64,000 nt of DNA from Apostichopus japonicus. Taxonomy: Eukaryota; Echinodermata; Holothuroidea; Aspidochirotida; Stichopodidae. Where the stretch lies: the NCBI RefSeq assembly GCF_037975245.1, contig NC_092576.1, forward strand, positions 21,763,611-21,827,610. Reading direction: 5' to 3'. The notes beneath the pieces are model-generated. The model had not been told where the DNA came from and searched no databases. It saw only the letters and a list, made by a program, of their open reading frames with translations. The translations under genes were made by a program, and so were the position numbers. Shown piece by piece: positions 20,545 to 32,010 of this stretch (its first letter is position 1; every line of letters begins with the position of its first letter).

Positions 20545-22190
20545 TATCAGTGTAGATTTAATCTTTATTGGTCTGGATTGAAATCGTAAACATTATATTC
20601 CCTCTATGATAACTTCACATCAGCTGAGTAATCAATCTAGTTGATTCTTAAAATTGGTCTTATCAGTTTACTATCATAATAATCTTTGTAATATAGCTGA
20701 TCAGTTTACAATCCTTATATCTCAGTAAGATTACTGACCAGTTTACTATCATTATTATCTCGGTTTAAACCTAATCAGTTAACAACCATTATCCTCTAAA
20801 TTATATAACCAATCAGTTTAGCATTGTCAGTGGCGGAGCGTCCATACAGTCAGGGGAGCAGATGCCCCCCTCAAATGGACTGCTGGCGCCCTTTTCAGCT
20901 TTTCACCGCTTTTTAATTATTCGCGATTATTGACTTTTTGGCGAAGACACCTATTTATTCTTTGTTTATCTGCAAATTAGCAAGGCCCGGTAAGGGTCAT
21001 TTCCGGCAACCTAGGGAGTATCTTTTCTCAAAATATTTCTGTACCATCGCGCCAACCTGTGGTGGCATCCGTTTAGATAGTGTCGAAAGCGCCCCGCTAC
21101 ATACCATTCTGCCCCTCTGACCAATACCTCTAGCTCCGCCACTGAGCATTGTTATCATCTCATTAATATAACAGATCAGTTGTACCTTCATCCTACATAC
21201 AACATGTGAAACAACTCAAATAGGAACGAATGGTGGACTACGTTAAGAAACCAAATATTGATAGTCGAGTATTCCATGCTCAGATAATAATCCATGAGAC
21301 GATGAACTGATCAGAGAACACTCAACATCAGTGACATCATCAAAGATCATGAAATCTACGATGATAATAGAAAAGAAAACTAGAAGTATTTGTAATTACT
21401 GTAATATAGAGTAAAATTATGGAGCTACAAGACTAGACAAATCATCGTCATAATCACGTGATCACATTTATGATGTCGTAATAGTATGTCAGTTTCATAA
21501 ATTAAGGTTTATATGTGTTGTTTCCAGCCTCTATCTTAGGAATGTTATTGTTTTCAACTATATGAAGACTAAAGACATCAATCTCTCTACTTGTACATTA
21601 TGGAGGAGGAAGGTACAGTATGTAAATTGTAACACCGTTTTATTATGACTAGACATACACAATTAAACATTTAACAATAACTTTGTCCAAGTTTCTAATG
21701 AATTTCAAGAAACCTACGTTTAAGTCTGTGACACCCGACACCCGATTTTGCATGCCTATGAAATCGAGTTCTCACTTGATAATCGATGTTAATGTTTGCC
21801 AATACATTCAGGTGGGTGATGGGGTCCCCCCCCCAACCACCATCACCATGCATTTTAAACTAACACAGCATTGTAAAGAAGTTATAACTCAATGTTGTGT
21901 TAAGACTCAAATATTAGACATAACATAAGTCAACTATGCTTCAGAAGGTATCATTGAAGTCTTAAAAGTGAACCCTTTTCTGGAGAAGGCCCACAGACCC
22001 CCTCCCCGCCCCAAAAGCATGTTGGTTTTACCAATTCCCTGTAAAAAAAAGAAAATGTGTCTTATCTTTGCGTTGATAACGTCTTTGATGTTATCATACT
22101 GAGCTAATATTACCCATTAGGATATTTCAGGTACGGTACATCTAGTCCCTACGGTTCTTTTACATATTTGGTCTCTGTTTAGTGTTAGCT
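20545..22190. repeat. segmental duplication E, copy 1
   Basis: Co-linear with 35362-37990, same orientation. Both are intronic in the LRR gene. It contains short internal repeats of gatcagtttactatcatt type (20640-20820) that also occur in copy 2. Copy 1 carries the hAT-type insertion at 20828-21144; copy 2 carries a 1.3-kb block with an L2-like LINE instead. Neither insertion is shared, so both post-date the duplication. Confidence 0.85.
20820..21152. mobile_element. complete hAT-type miniature element with 8-bp target duplication
   Basis: The element is 20828-21144 (317 bp), with 12-bp perfect terminal repeats CAGTGGCGGAGC and GCTCCGCCACTG. It is flanked by agcattgt at 20820-20827 and 21145-21152. 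The paralogous position at 35.65 kb reads tttagcattgttatcatc without the element and with one agcattgt, a true empty site. An 8-bp duplication and CAGTG-type ends are standard for the hAT superfamily. The inside carries the shared gcgccaacctgtggtggc core. No transposase: non-autonomous. Confidence 0.92.
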
Positions 22191-23516
22191 TATTTTTCAG
22201 TTTAATCAACTTAAGCCCGCCCACTAATCAATATGCATAATCTCAACTCGAAAATATATCACCATGTAACCTCTTTGTACCAACATATCAAAGTATAAAT
22301 TAGTTCTGGGTTTTGGTTGCGGAGTTATTAGCATTTGAAGATGTTTACGTTGCCCCCGTGACCTCATCATTATTCATAAAATGAGCACCAAAATCATTCG
22401 GGTTCATATACTTTGTATGGCGCATCTATGTACCAAGTATGACTTAATTCCAGGTTGCCTTTGTTGAGTTATTGTGTTTACGAGCCAAGGGCGTCACACA
22501 CACACACACACATACATACATACACACACACACACGCCAACCTGACTGCATAGGTTCCTTTTGCTAAAGCAAGGAACCAAAAATGGCTGCCGTATATGAA
22601 AATATTTTAACATTTTGACAGTTTAATGACGTTTTATAAAAGTCCATGGGAGAGGTGTGGGGATATACCTCTTCAGTTAATTTTGGATCACATATATTAT
22701 ATTTAAATACCTTATTCAAACCTCCCTCCCTCGGCCTTCAAATGATGTAACTACAAGCCGGTAGTTTTCTGCCTTGTATTGTGACCAAGCATACCGAGTT
22801 TCGTTATTACCACTACGTCTTAATGATCCTAGCTGTACGTGTGAGCTAACTATACTTTAAAAAGGCCTCAGTAATTTAGATATAACATGCTTTGAAACAG
22901 CTCTTGTGTTAATTCTGGAAAAAAGAAGACACCATTTGATACTAACACATACATACACTAAGAATGTTGTTTGTTATCTAGACTAGTCAGGTGTCATTAC
23001 ATATGATGACACAAATTTAAAAAGAAAGAAAAAAACCCCTTCTGATTGGCGTAACATGCGCCGTCTGTTTGTAAATGTTTTAGGCAAAGTTGTTTGAGGT
23101 TAATATTTACACTAAATATTTCTAAACATTAAATTTCATTTATTAGAAAATGAAATATAATGATGTCCTATATCTCTAATTGACAAGTTTTTTATTAGTT
23201 TGGTATTTTTTATTGTTATTAAATGGCTACCTCATTAATAACTGGTCATTGATTGCACGGTTGAATACTAACAGTATCAGGTTTTGCTCAAAATTTTTCT
23301 ACAACATTCTTCTCTAAAGTGTTTCTATTTCTCTCCGCTCTTGCCTGACACATCAAAACTGAGGGAAGCCTATTGCTTAATCACTGTGTTTATCATTTTG
23401 ACTTTTGTTGGAAATGTTGAGGAGTCACCTCACATCCACGTAGGTCATCTTCATTTAATACATACACTGTTGTTATCATGTAAGTTTTGTCTAAAGGGAC
23501 CCTCATTGTAACTTAC
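22191..23516. repeat. CA microsatellite in otherwise unrecognised intron
   Basis: A (CA)n tract with interruptions at about 22496-22535. No exon or shared repeat recognised in the rest of the interval; the 75-codon open frame at 23284-23511 on the plus strand has no support. Confidence 0.5.
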
Positions 23517-23540
23517 CTGAAGAATGTGATCCCTCAGGTA
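23517..23540 (-). CDS. LRR gene microexon (24 nt)
   Basis: Bounded by acceptor cagtaaatgttttag and consensus donor GTAAGTTACA. Eight codons (YLRDHILQ), phase 0 at both ends. It would join GNLPGEE (exon C) to ECEKDVI (exon D) to give an amphipathic helix-like run. Evidence is splice-site quality and phase only; the acceptor has a weak pyrimidine tract. Confidence 0.45.
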
Positions 23541-24174
23541 CTAAAACATTTACTGTTTATATTGTATCCATAGTTTCCTTATATTTGGTAATTCAACAGC
23601 TTGGTATGCTCACATTCAACAGTGAATGGTTTCTACTTTAGCATAGTCATGTTATGTTACAGTAGACGCTTGTATCACAATTAATAATATTTACGCTATA
23701 ACCCAACAGAAATAAAATACTCATTAAGCATAATGTCGAGATGGGAAGTTGGGGGGGGGGGGGGTGAGGGGGTTGAAGGCTGATATTTGTAATGCAATAT
23801 TCAAATTTTTGTGTGAGTGAGTGTGTTGGCTTGTAATGCTCCATAACATCTGACTCTACATTGTAGTATTTAAATATATATTAGTTCTTTGATTAGCATT
23901 TTGTGACTGCGTGGCAGGAAGGAATATTATTAAAGCCGTATCTTAACTTGACATTGAGAACAGTGATATTATCATTATCACAAGATATAACTTGTTACTG
24001 GTTTGTCTCTGTTCCGTGTTCTTTTCACCGATTATCAATCTTTCCTCCCTGATGAGAAACAAGGTATAATACTCTTTTGTCTTATTTCTTTGTTCCGCAG
24101 TAATAAACACCTCCTTGCCTGCCACTAAATTACCGTTACTAATTAACAGGAACATGAATCTGTGTCTCTCTTAC
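23541..24174. repeat. intron with poly-G run
   Basis: A run of about 14 G at 23751-23764 lies within the short intron between exon C and the microexon. Nothing else was seen. Confidence 0.5.
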
Positions 24175-24210
24175 CTCTTCTCCTGGTAGATTACCGTAAT
24201 AATCACAGGT
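24175..24210 (-). CDS. LRR gene exon C (36 nt)
   Basis: Excellent acceptor (aatatttttttcctttcag) and donor (GTAAGAGAG) around 12 codons, TCDYYGNLPGEE. Phase 0 at both ends, so it fits directly after exon B, which ends at a codon boundary (GRWQ). No paralogue of this exon is seen after B', where the 120-nt exon E stands instead. Confidence 0.6.
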
Positions 24211-24491
24211 CTGAAAGGAAAAAAATATTAATTATTATGATATGTTGAAACTGTGTTCAGGAAAATATAATAGGGCGAGGCAAAAAATACATAAGTTATA
24301 ATTATATATCTTCACAAATATCGTAGTATCCTATTCCTGACAGGTAAACCCACATCTGCATTGAGCACACTAAAGTCAATATAGGAGACAGACTCGTCAT
24401 TCCCTGTTAGATGAACAGACTTGATAATATGAATACCTGATATAATATATCAGCTTTATAGGAAGACAACATTAGGTTTAGACTCGTCATC

Positions 24492-24571
24492 TAACACTGA
24501 GTGACGTCATTAAACAATGAGTGACGTCATTAAACAATGAGTGATGTCATCTAACACTGAGTGACGTCATA
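24492..24571. promoter_or_regulatory. 20-bp tandem array of CRE palindromes
   Basis: Four units at an exact 20-bp period carry TGACGTCA at 24502-24509, 24522-24529 and 24562-24569 and the variant TGATGTCA at 24542-24549. TGACGTCA is the full cAMP-response element bound by CREB/ATF bZIP dimers. The array lies in the intron upstream of exon C of the minus-strand gene. The 20-bp spacing is close to two helical turns, so all sites would face the same side. It may be an enhancer or simply a tandem repeat with a palindromic unit. Confidence 0.6.
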
Positions 24572-25924
24572 ATGGTGAACTTCTCACTGAGATGATTGGA
24601 TGGATACCATTGACGACAGAGAAGATGACGAGAAGGGTAAAGAGGGCAGTATTCAAAGATAGAACTGTTTATACAATCCTCGTGGTTGCATCGATGGAAT
24701 GTACAAACAATGTAAACTTTTCAAATATCCCATGAAGCAGTAAATTGGTTACTCCCTCCCATACCCCCTTCGCCCAATTCCATCTTATATGATATGTTGA
24801 TATTGTTTAGCTAACCCTTAATCGTTAATAACGATATCCATGAAAGTTTGGGAGAAACAGTTGAAAAAAAATCTCAAAAGGGAGTAACAAGGAAAGAAAA
24901 CGATAATTAAAGTAAACAAGTGTAGATCTTTTATTGTTCACAAATTTCATGAAATATCATAAAATATTATTATCCTATCAATGGTGTATTTCTTCAACAG
25001 TTGCCGTGTTATGTGCGTATTTATATTTGAAATTTGTAGAAAACTATTTCATTAATAAAATATTTCTATCCTTGCTTTGATCCTATAGTCATTTGAAACA
25101 TTGCAGTACAAACACAGTACGCATTGCAATTATTTTATTCAATAAAAAATATGTACGTTATTTTCCCAATACATTGCCTTATATTAAACTGAGTTTGTTA
25201 AAATACAATACATTTACACTACACAAAACTATTATATGTAGTTTGCATGTCACTAGACATTCTTAAACAGATGCATTTTTAAGTTGTATCGTTTCCCTAT
25301 TTTTTGTTACCCTTGGCATTTGTCGGTTGCAACCTCAGCTCGAGGTTTGTAGCAAGTTATATTCACTTGCACCAAAAGTCTGAAGTTTTTTTGTAGTGGG
25401 TTGCCAGATAGCTGAATCGTTTCAATACCTCTAACTTACTTTGTGAGGACTTGTCTTGAGACCTCAACGTGTGAAACTTTACTCACAGCTTACATTCACT
25501 GTACAAGTCATTTAGCTATTCTAGTACATTTGTACTGCGTAGAACTTCAGCGCTTTTATCTTTATTTGTTCGGGCATTGCCCCGCATGCGTTGACTACTG
25601 CACTGTGAGTTTTTTACTAGACTCGGTTCTTTAATCTTTCACCTTCGGTCCATGCAGCTCTGTGGGTTATTCAGTTGATTATATTAATGTAGCCTAGCGC
25701 AGCAGCTGTTTGTAAGTTAGTAAGCCTAGGCGTCCTACCAATACCAACACAGTACTACTACTACTACTGACATTTTATTCGACACTACTGATCGGAACTT
25801 TCCACTACGGCTTGGCGTAATATTCGAACGCCACCGATCGGAACTGAGATTGGTCAGCAGTGTTTTTATTACCTTTTCGTATTGGACAGCTTACTTTTTC
25901 TTATTGGAGGACTCTTTACTGCTA
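24572..25924. other. intronic stretch, nothing recognised
   Basis: AT-rich. The plus-strand open frame at 25443-25634 is bounded by no splice sites. Confidence 0.4.
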
Positions 25925-26130
25925 GTACTAATGTAAGGTGGTCAGCTCTTACATAAAGTTTCTTTTGTACCATAGTTTTACTTGTTTATTAGTACACTGT
26001 ACAGTGCTCACTGTACAGAGGGCTATAAATTTGTACAGTATATTTGCATGTTGTCTTGTGGCAGTAAAAGGGGAAATTAAGACGACTCTCTTCTGGGTTG
26101 CTATCTTGTTCTTCCTGGAAATTAGCCCTC
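25925..26130 (+). repeat. interspersed repeat F, copy 1
   Basis: Matches 30255-30470: ggtcagctcttacataaagt, gtacactgtacagtgctcac (a near-palindrome) and cttcctggaaattagccctc are shared. Same orientation, no protein conserved between copies. It may be a SINE-like or MITE-like element; its ends are not defined. Confidence 0.7.
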
Positions 26131-26399
26131 AAAAAGAGTACACCATCATTCTGATAAAGTGAAGGTGAGAGGGGCACTCTGACTGCATCGATAGTCTCCA
26201 TCTGGAAGGGGGCATCCAAGATGAAATGGCCTGGAGTAGCATGGTAAAAAGTAGTTTGCATCACCACCTACTCCCCAAAGACGTAAATCCCAGCTCATTG
26301 CTCAAAATTGCAAATATATGCCCGGCAAACCATGAATACATGATTTATTAGAAATAAATTTTACTCCAAACTTTCACGAAAAGTAGCACCAGATTGCAC

Positions 26400-26536
26400 C
26401 GAGGACCTCCGTATTTTGTGAAATTTTCCAAAGGGGAGGGGGCACCCACTCCCCTTAGACCCCTCCCCCAGGACAACGATTAGGCATTTCCCATCTGGGC
26501 CCCCCCTTCGGCGAAATCCTGGATCCGCCACTGCTG
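26400..26536. mobile_element. hAT-type terminus, fragment
   Basis: Ends gaaatcctggatccgccact then g, the reverse of a CAGTGGCGGATCC-type hAT terminus, preceded by G/C-rich runs seen in the other miniature elements. The opposite end was not found. Confidence 0.5.
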
Positions 26537-27981
26537 TCAACAGTATGGTGGACGTGCACAGGAAAACAGGATCCAAGAGTAAGTATAGAATACATTATTT
26601 TTGTTGTATACCTTTATTCATTGCTCTGACCTGCTGTTGAAAGATGTAACGATACAGAGGGTGTATTCATAGTTTAGTTTTGTTTCGTTGTGAAAGGAAT
26701 AACATTAAGATATAGATTTGATCAAGAAAATTTGTGCACCATGTTCAAAACCTGCTTCTGATTAGGTCATTTTGTCCAAAAACTGGTGTAATGCCCTTGA
26801 GGTTAACCCTTATCATGCTGACTGACATAGTCATTAACACTGAGCCATGGAACCAAATGCCACACAAAAAATGTCCACCATGCTTGTGCACGATCCATTT
26901 ACAAATTTTATTCCCCGAGATACAATGATCAGTTTGTATAAATGGCATAGCTAGGCTTACTTTAGGGGAGGCAGATTTAGGGGCCAAGCAAATTCTGGAA
27001 ATCATATAGAAATTTATTTTAAAACTGACGTCCCCAGATGGCTACCAAGCTTTTGTGTGTCTTCATCTTTTATAGCTGGTTTTCATATGATTATTTTACA
27101 GGAAATACAGACACACAGCATACAGACAACTTGCACGGATGAGCTAGCAGTTTTTAGGGAAGGAGATTTGTGTTGTTCTCCCATCCTATGCAGTAAGGAG
27201 GATTAGAGAAGCTTTACCATCTGAACAGTATGAAGGATTTAAATTATCAAGACTGTGAGAATGTGGACTGTTTATGCCAAGTCATAGTATCATTTCTGCA
27301 AAGTTTTATAGAAACAGGGTTCAGTCCTGTCTGTTTTGTGGCTGAATGGTGAACATTTTGGAATTCCAGCTTACATTTTTCTGGTTCATGGTATTAACTA
27401 CAATCTTGGATGAAATTTTACATTTTCAGGTTTGGGAAGTACATAACAGTAATAAATAATAAAAATTCAAGTTAATTTTTTGTATGTATTCTCTCTTGTA
27501 AGCAAAGCTGTCACTTCTAGTAGCCTGCCAACAAAATCTGGATGATTGAAATCTCAAATATACTAGGTTAACATAGAAGAATAGTTTGAATAAAGTACCC
27601 TAAACCACTATGTCAATGGGATCTGGAGAGCTTAGGCTTTCATTTTAATAAAAGTGTAATGAGAATCAATCTGAAATTGTTCATTAATCCATGGAATATC
27701 AAGGTTACTTGATCATAAATAAGATAAAAAAATCACATTTTATCCCATGCGGGGAACAAACAGCAAATTTCTGTCAATTCTTTTCGAGAAAAACAAAAAT
27801 TGGCAACATGTTTGGAACACCAAAGTTGCATACAAATAGTAAGTCAGCATGAAATTTATATTTATGAAGTCTAAGCTCTCTAGAAAGGAATACTTGTCAT
27901 TGGAACTTTTTTTAATATGTTATCATTACTAATAGTTAGTTACAATGGAAACCAGATGTAAGTAAAACTTGAATGTAAAAC
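26537..27981. other. intronic stretch, nothing recognised
   Basis: No shared repeat or convincing exon. A block at 26950-26990 (tagctaggcttactttaggg) resembles degenerate transposon ends. Confidence 0.35.
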
Positions 27982-28083
27982 TTAAGCAACTTCCCTAAAG
28001 GCTGGTAGCGACCTGTTAACACTGCTCTGCAGCTGTGCCATACACCATGTGAACAGACGATTCACAGAGTCGATTGCTCCCCA
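27982..28083 (-). CDS. candidate terminal exon of an unrecognised gene
   Basis: Minus-strand acceptor tttgtttcattgtag followed by 33 codons, WGAIDSVNRLFTWCMAQLQS then SVNRSLPAFREVA, and TAA. Protein-like composition and a good pyrimidine tract. It starts in phase 0, which does not agree with the exon candidate just upstream, so the gene model is incomplete. It lies within the LRR gene's B-C intron, same strand. Confidence 0.35.
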   Translation of the reverse strand, partial: WGAIDSVNRLFTWCMAQLQSSVNRSLPAFREVA

Positions 28084-28131
28084 CTACAATGAAACAAAAT
28101 TAGAACTTGGGAGGCCATCAACTACAGTACT

Positions 28132-28308
28132 TCAGCAAAGCTTTTGAAATCTGCTTCGGTGTTGTTTTATGGCATCCTCATTGTTCGGATGAACATAGGA
28201 GCTTGCAAGGGGTGGGGGCTCTTTTCTGACAGGAACAGGACACTCCTCTCCCAGAGTTCCACTTCTGCAGAAGTTGTTGCAAGCAGTCAAGAAGTTCCCA
28301 TACATAAT
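28132..28308 (-). CDS. candidate exon with ambiguous frame
   Basis: Acceptor ctttactattctacag at 28309. Two frames are open for a long way: one reads IMYGNFLTACNNFCRS and ends RFQKLC-stop at 28132; the other reads YVWELLDCLQQLLQKWN and stops earlier. I could not choose between them because the upstream exon is not identified: a block ending at about 28369 with donor GTATGT would create an immediate stop. Possible relic of a transposon-derived or host gene. Confidence 0.3.
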   Translation of the reverse strand: MMYGNFLTACNNFCRSGTLGEECPVPVRKEPPPLASSYVHPNNEDAIKQHRSRFQKLC

Positions 28309-29013
28309 CTGTAGAATAGTAAAGATATGAAGAATAATATCATAATAGTTCATAAAAACATACCATTTAGATAGACGCATTCCAATCACTCCATTTCGGT
28401 CAATAGGCATGGCACAGTTGTCGGTCAAGTCTTTGGATGCCCAACTAAGGCGACAGCTGAGTACACCTCAATTGGTGTGGATACATGGGTCAGGTTTTAC
28501 CTGACAACTTGTGCCTGAACAATTCCAATATATTTTTACTGATTACAACAAAAACCCTACACCTGTTTGTGCACCTAATATTATGGATTATGTAATCTTC
28601 AACAGGATGTGTGGTCATTGTCTCAGTAGCTTAACCACCGTTTATGTAGTAAAGTAAACATGTGGACAGAGTAACATCCTGTCCCATCCCCTTGTAATCC
28701 ATGGTAAAAGAGTGTATAAGATGCAACTTTCACCATTTGTATTCAGTAGCAGATATCCAGCCAAGTGAAGATATAATATACTCTGTTAAATCCAACTACT
28801 TGTTTGTGCCTTTATTTCCTTGTTCACATACCGCTGTGACAACTCTACGAGATACAGTATGTATGCGCTAATTGAAGTAAAGACTGATGGCCTCACCACA
28901 CATTCCAGACTGCCCCACAGTGTTGGTGTCAAAATTAATAATGATCCTCTTTCCAGAAAGTTATGGCACCAATTGATTTTCCAGACTAATCTACTATCAA
29001 TCTTGAAAATTAC

Positions 29014-29251
29014 CTTGAAGGGTCATCTTTGTCATGTTCAGATGAGTTAACTGATGGAGTGTAGTCCGGACTACCTGGCGGTGTTTCGGTGTATCCCGAT
29101 GTGGATGCCACAGCAGCAGACGGACCATCATCGCCACTGTGAGATGGCCCTGGTTGCTTTGTTGGTGTTCTTGTCTCTGTTGGTCCAGTCAGCAACTTCA
29201 ATGGTGGTAGGGGGACCAGTGAACACTGGACTTCTACATGTGTTAAATTCA
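29014..29251 (-). CDS. exon of a Pro/Thr/Ser-rich linker, unrecognised gene
   Basis: Acceptor ctaattttcag, donor GTAATTTTC. 78 codons from NLTHVEVQCS through LKLLTGPTETRTPTKQPGP to ETPPGSPDYTPSVNSSEHD and KDDPSR; begins with two nucleotides of a split codon and ends in phase 2. Rich in P, T, S, D and E, so a disordered linker of the kind that follows DNA-binding heads in THAP-type proteins. The THAP-like exon at 31.8 kb on the same strand would lie upstream, but their phases do not match directly. Confidence 0.5.
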
Positions 29252-29535
29252 CTGAAAATTAGAATAAACGCTTATTATACCACGCACATACAGTAGGCTG
29301 CTCTTGGACAGGGGTCAGCTGCCTAGATGGTTCACTTATCTTTTCTGAAGGAGAGCATATCCTCCTGCTTTACGTGGCTGCAAAAATATGGGCCGCTCAC
29401 ACCATGAGCATTGCAAATGACTTCAGCTTGGTTTCATATAGTATAACTACAATGTAATCTCCCTTCTCTCAGTAACTATAGCTGTAGCCTTTATATTTTC
29501 CTGTGAAGCCATCAGGTATAGCCTCCTCAACCACT

Positions 29536-29859
29536 CTCGTTAGCAGGCGCGTAGCAGGGGGGGGGGGGCAAAGGGGGCAGCCGCCCCCCCTTGAGCATAT
29601 TTTTTACATACATACATACATATTAATTTTTTTAAGGTTTTTATGATATCGCTAGTATTTTCGAAAGAGAAAATGCTAAGATGCAACTAACAAGGCATGG
29701 GAAGTGCCATTTCCGGCGATCTGGGAGGCATTTACAGCCAAAATTTTCTTGTACGCTTCGCGCCAACCATGGTGGCGCTACGCTTAGATAGTTTGCAATG
29801 CCGAATCTACAGTTTCGCCCCTCCCTTGGCAAATTCCTGGCTACGCGCCTGCTTGTCAG
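29536..29859. mobile_element. complete hAT-type miniature element
   Basis: Element 29544-29851 (308 bp) with 12-bp perfect terminal repeats CAGGCGCGTAGC and GCTACGCGCCTG. Flanks ctcgttag (29536-29543) and cttgtcag (29852-29859) match at 6 of 8 with two C/T changes and fit the hAT target pattern nTnnnnAn. It contains the shared core (cgccaaccatggtggcgcta) and, next to one end, a 13-nt poly-G run and a ggcagccgccccccc inverted G/C block. Confidence 0.85.
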
Positions 29860-30254
29860 GCAGGCGTATATGATGGATAAAATACAATGTATATTATCCC
29901 CTAGTCAGCCTACCCGATGTGCAGTTTTAATTTCTATTTTGCTTTCAACGAGTACTGTTTCTAAAATTTTGGCCCCTGTACTCACTTCTGCTATAGAATA
30001 CTCTATAGATGTATGAAAGTTTTCCATTCTTCCTTGTATTACCCTACCTTACACTTCTCTACCACAATTTCTCCCCCCAACCCCCCTGCCTCCTTTTTGT
30101 CTGGTAGCTTGCCCCCCAATATACATGCCTCAATGTTTTACTGGTGGAGATTCCTTGTATCCCGTTCAAAACTGACTACTTAAATCTTTAATGCCTGTCA
30201 CCACCCTCCCCTCCCACATTTCCCAACTGTTTTTCGGTAATATCAAGCACATGT
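29860..30254. other. intronic stretch, nothing recognised
   Basis: C-rich patches (30070-30110) but no exon or element. Confidence 0.4.
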
Positions 30255-30470
30255 CTATGTAAGATGGTCAGCTCTTACATAAAGTTTTCTTTTGTATCAT
30301 AGTTTTACTTGTTTTTTTTGTACACTGTACAGTGCTCACTGTACAGAGGGCTATGCATTTGTACAGTGTGTGTATTTATATGTTGCTTGTGGTGGTAAAA
30401 GGAGGGGGATTAAGATTTCTCCTTCTGGGTTGCTAAGCAACTATCTTTGTTCTTCCTGGAAATTAGCCCT
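30255..30470 (+). repeat. interspersed repeat F, copy 2
   Basis: Second copy of the block at 25925-26130, with extra sequence gttgctaagcaac near the 3' end. The copies diverge by scattered substitutions and small indels. Confidence 0.7.
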
Positions 30471-31776
30471 CACAGGAAATGGGGTCTGAGTATACTGTAT
30501 ATATTATAGGAACAAAGGAGTTTTGTGAGGGTATAGGGAGTCAGGCAGTTGGCCATAAGTATTAGAGCAAGACAGTTGTAAAAGAGAAGATATATATAGT
30601 TTTAATGCTGGATAGTTTGTTTTAAATCTTAATTTACAAATCAAGTTACTGTAGTCCTTATTATTTTATGGAAGGAGTCATATTCACCTGACAGTCTGGG
30701 ACACTATTTACTATAAGGAATATTATTTACTTAGAGGATATAATTTTACCATAAAGGATAGGCCGGGACACCATTTGTTATAACTGACATTATTTTACCA
30801 CAAAGGATATACACATTATTTTACTGGAGGATAGCCTGGGACTCTATCGCTTATTAATTAAAGGATACTATTTCGTTGGGATCAGACATTAAACCATTTA
30901 TCTGTTCAACTCTATCTGATGTCGTGGAAGACCTGTACCTGATGTCACCAGCACGCAAACTCACCAGAACAGCTTTATAAATTAAGTGTATTTACTTTAC
31001 TTTTGGGTGCGCACCTCACTACTGTAAGTTGTTTTATTTAATTCTTTGACTGGGCCCAGATCAGCTGTACTGTATATTGCTTGTTATTCATAATTATAAT
31101 TTCTTTTGATCCAATCCAGTTGAGTTTTCTATTTTTTTTTATGTGTCTTGCTCTGTGTTTGGTCTTCACACCAAACCCAGAGTTCTCTGATCAAGAAAAA
31201 CATTTATTTTCAGTGGCAAACACCCTTACATATATAAGATCATGCTACCTTTAGATGGAGATGTACATTCTGCAGAATCCTGCCTTTATTTTCACTGCAG
31301 TTGGTTGGGGAACAGCTTCTAGATTAATCTAAGTATTGAAAATTGGGATAGAAAATAACAAGGAAGTTATGAAAGTTCATTTAAGAAAGCAGTTTGATAT
31401 GTTTGAAAGTACCTGTCACAAGCGTTTTTTCTTGCAACAAAAATTGCAGCCCTACCAACAAAAATGGCAAAATATAAGGATGTCATTTACTGTGAAACAT
31501 ATGAGCTATGACTCTGAGTATATAGATAGGTGGGAGCACATTATAATATTGGGCAAAATGACATGTAAACATCTTATGCTTGTTATTCTGGATTTTTCAT
31601 GATGTACCACAAATGAAAGTTAATATAGCCCTAGCCTACGCCTAACTTTATCGTCGCCGTACCTAATTAAGGGCCTAACTAACTGAACGAAATTATAAGA
31701 ATTAGCCTACTGTAAGATAGTAATAATACCAAGTTAGTCATTGTTGTAGTAGGCCTAGGCCAGAAAATACACTTAC
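30471..31776. other. intronic stretch, nothing recognised
   Basis: Locally repetitive phrases (aggatat..ttatttta..gga at 30660-30860) but no definable element or exon. The open frame at 31336-31602 has no support. Confidence 0.35.
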
Positions 31777-31998
31777 TCTTTTCCGATCCAGCTTCGCAAC
31801 TACTGGTCTACTTGTTTCTATATCTCCTCGAGATTTGAAGATACTTTCTCCAAATAGAGAAGGAACGGCATTGTCTTGTAGACGGCGAGCTGTTGGTGTT
31901 CCAAGTCCATGTTGCGCGGATAGGCAATAGTAATCGAAACTTTAACTGGTGAAGGGCGCACTGCACACATAAGATTCGCTCGAAGGTCCAAGCCAATC
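31777..31998 (-). pseudogene. broken THAP-like zinc-finger domain exon
   Basis: Read on the minus strand in the frame ending at donor GTAAGTG (31776 downward): ISKDWLGPSSESYVCSAPFT, S, stop, SFDYYCLSAQHG, RRLQDNAVPSLFGES, KLDRKR. This follows the second half of a THAP domain (W-x-PS..S-x-x-C-S-x-HF....F, then the AVPxIF box). Two defects are visible: the zinc-binding His of the C-S-x-H-F motif is Pro, and a TAA lies two codons on. The N-terminal zinc ligands are not found upstream, where foldback FB-b is inserted. It is probably a dead THAP gene or THAP-type transposase head. Confidence 0.5.
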
Positions 31999-32010
31999 TT
32001 TACTTATAGG

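Noticed and set aside
29290-29400. Additional Pro-rich exon (KISEPSRQLTPVQEQ) upstream of 29251
   Set aside because: A stop follows the good acceptor (ccatatttttgcag); only a weak acceptor would work and the phase does not fit the next exon.
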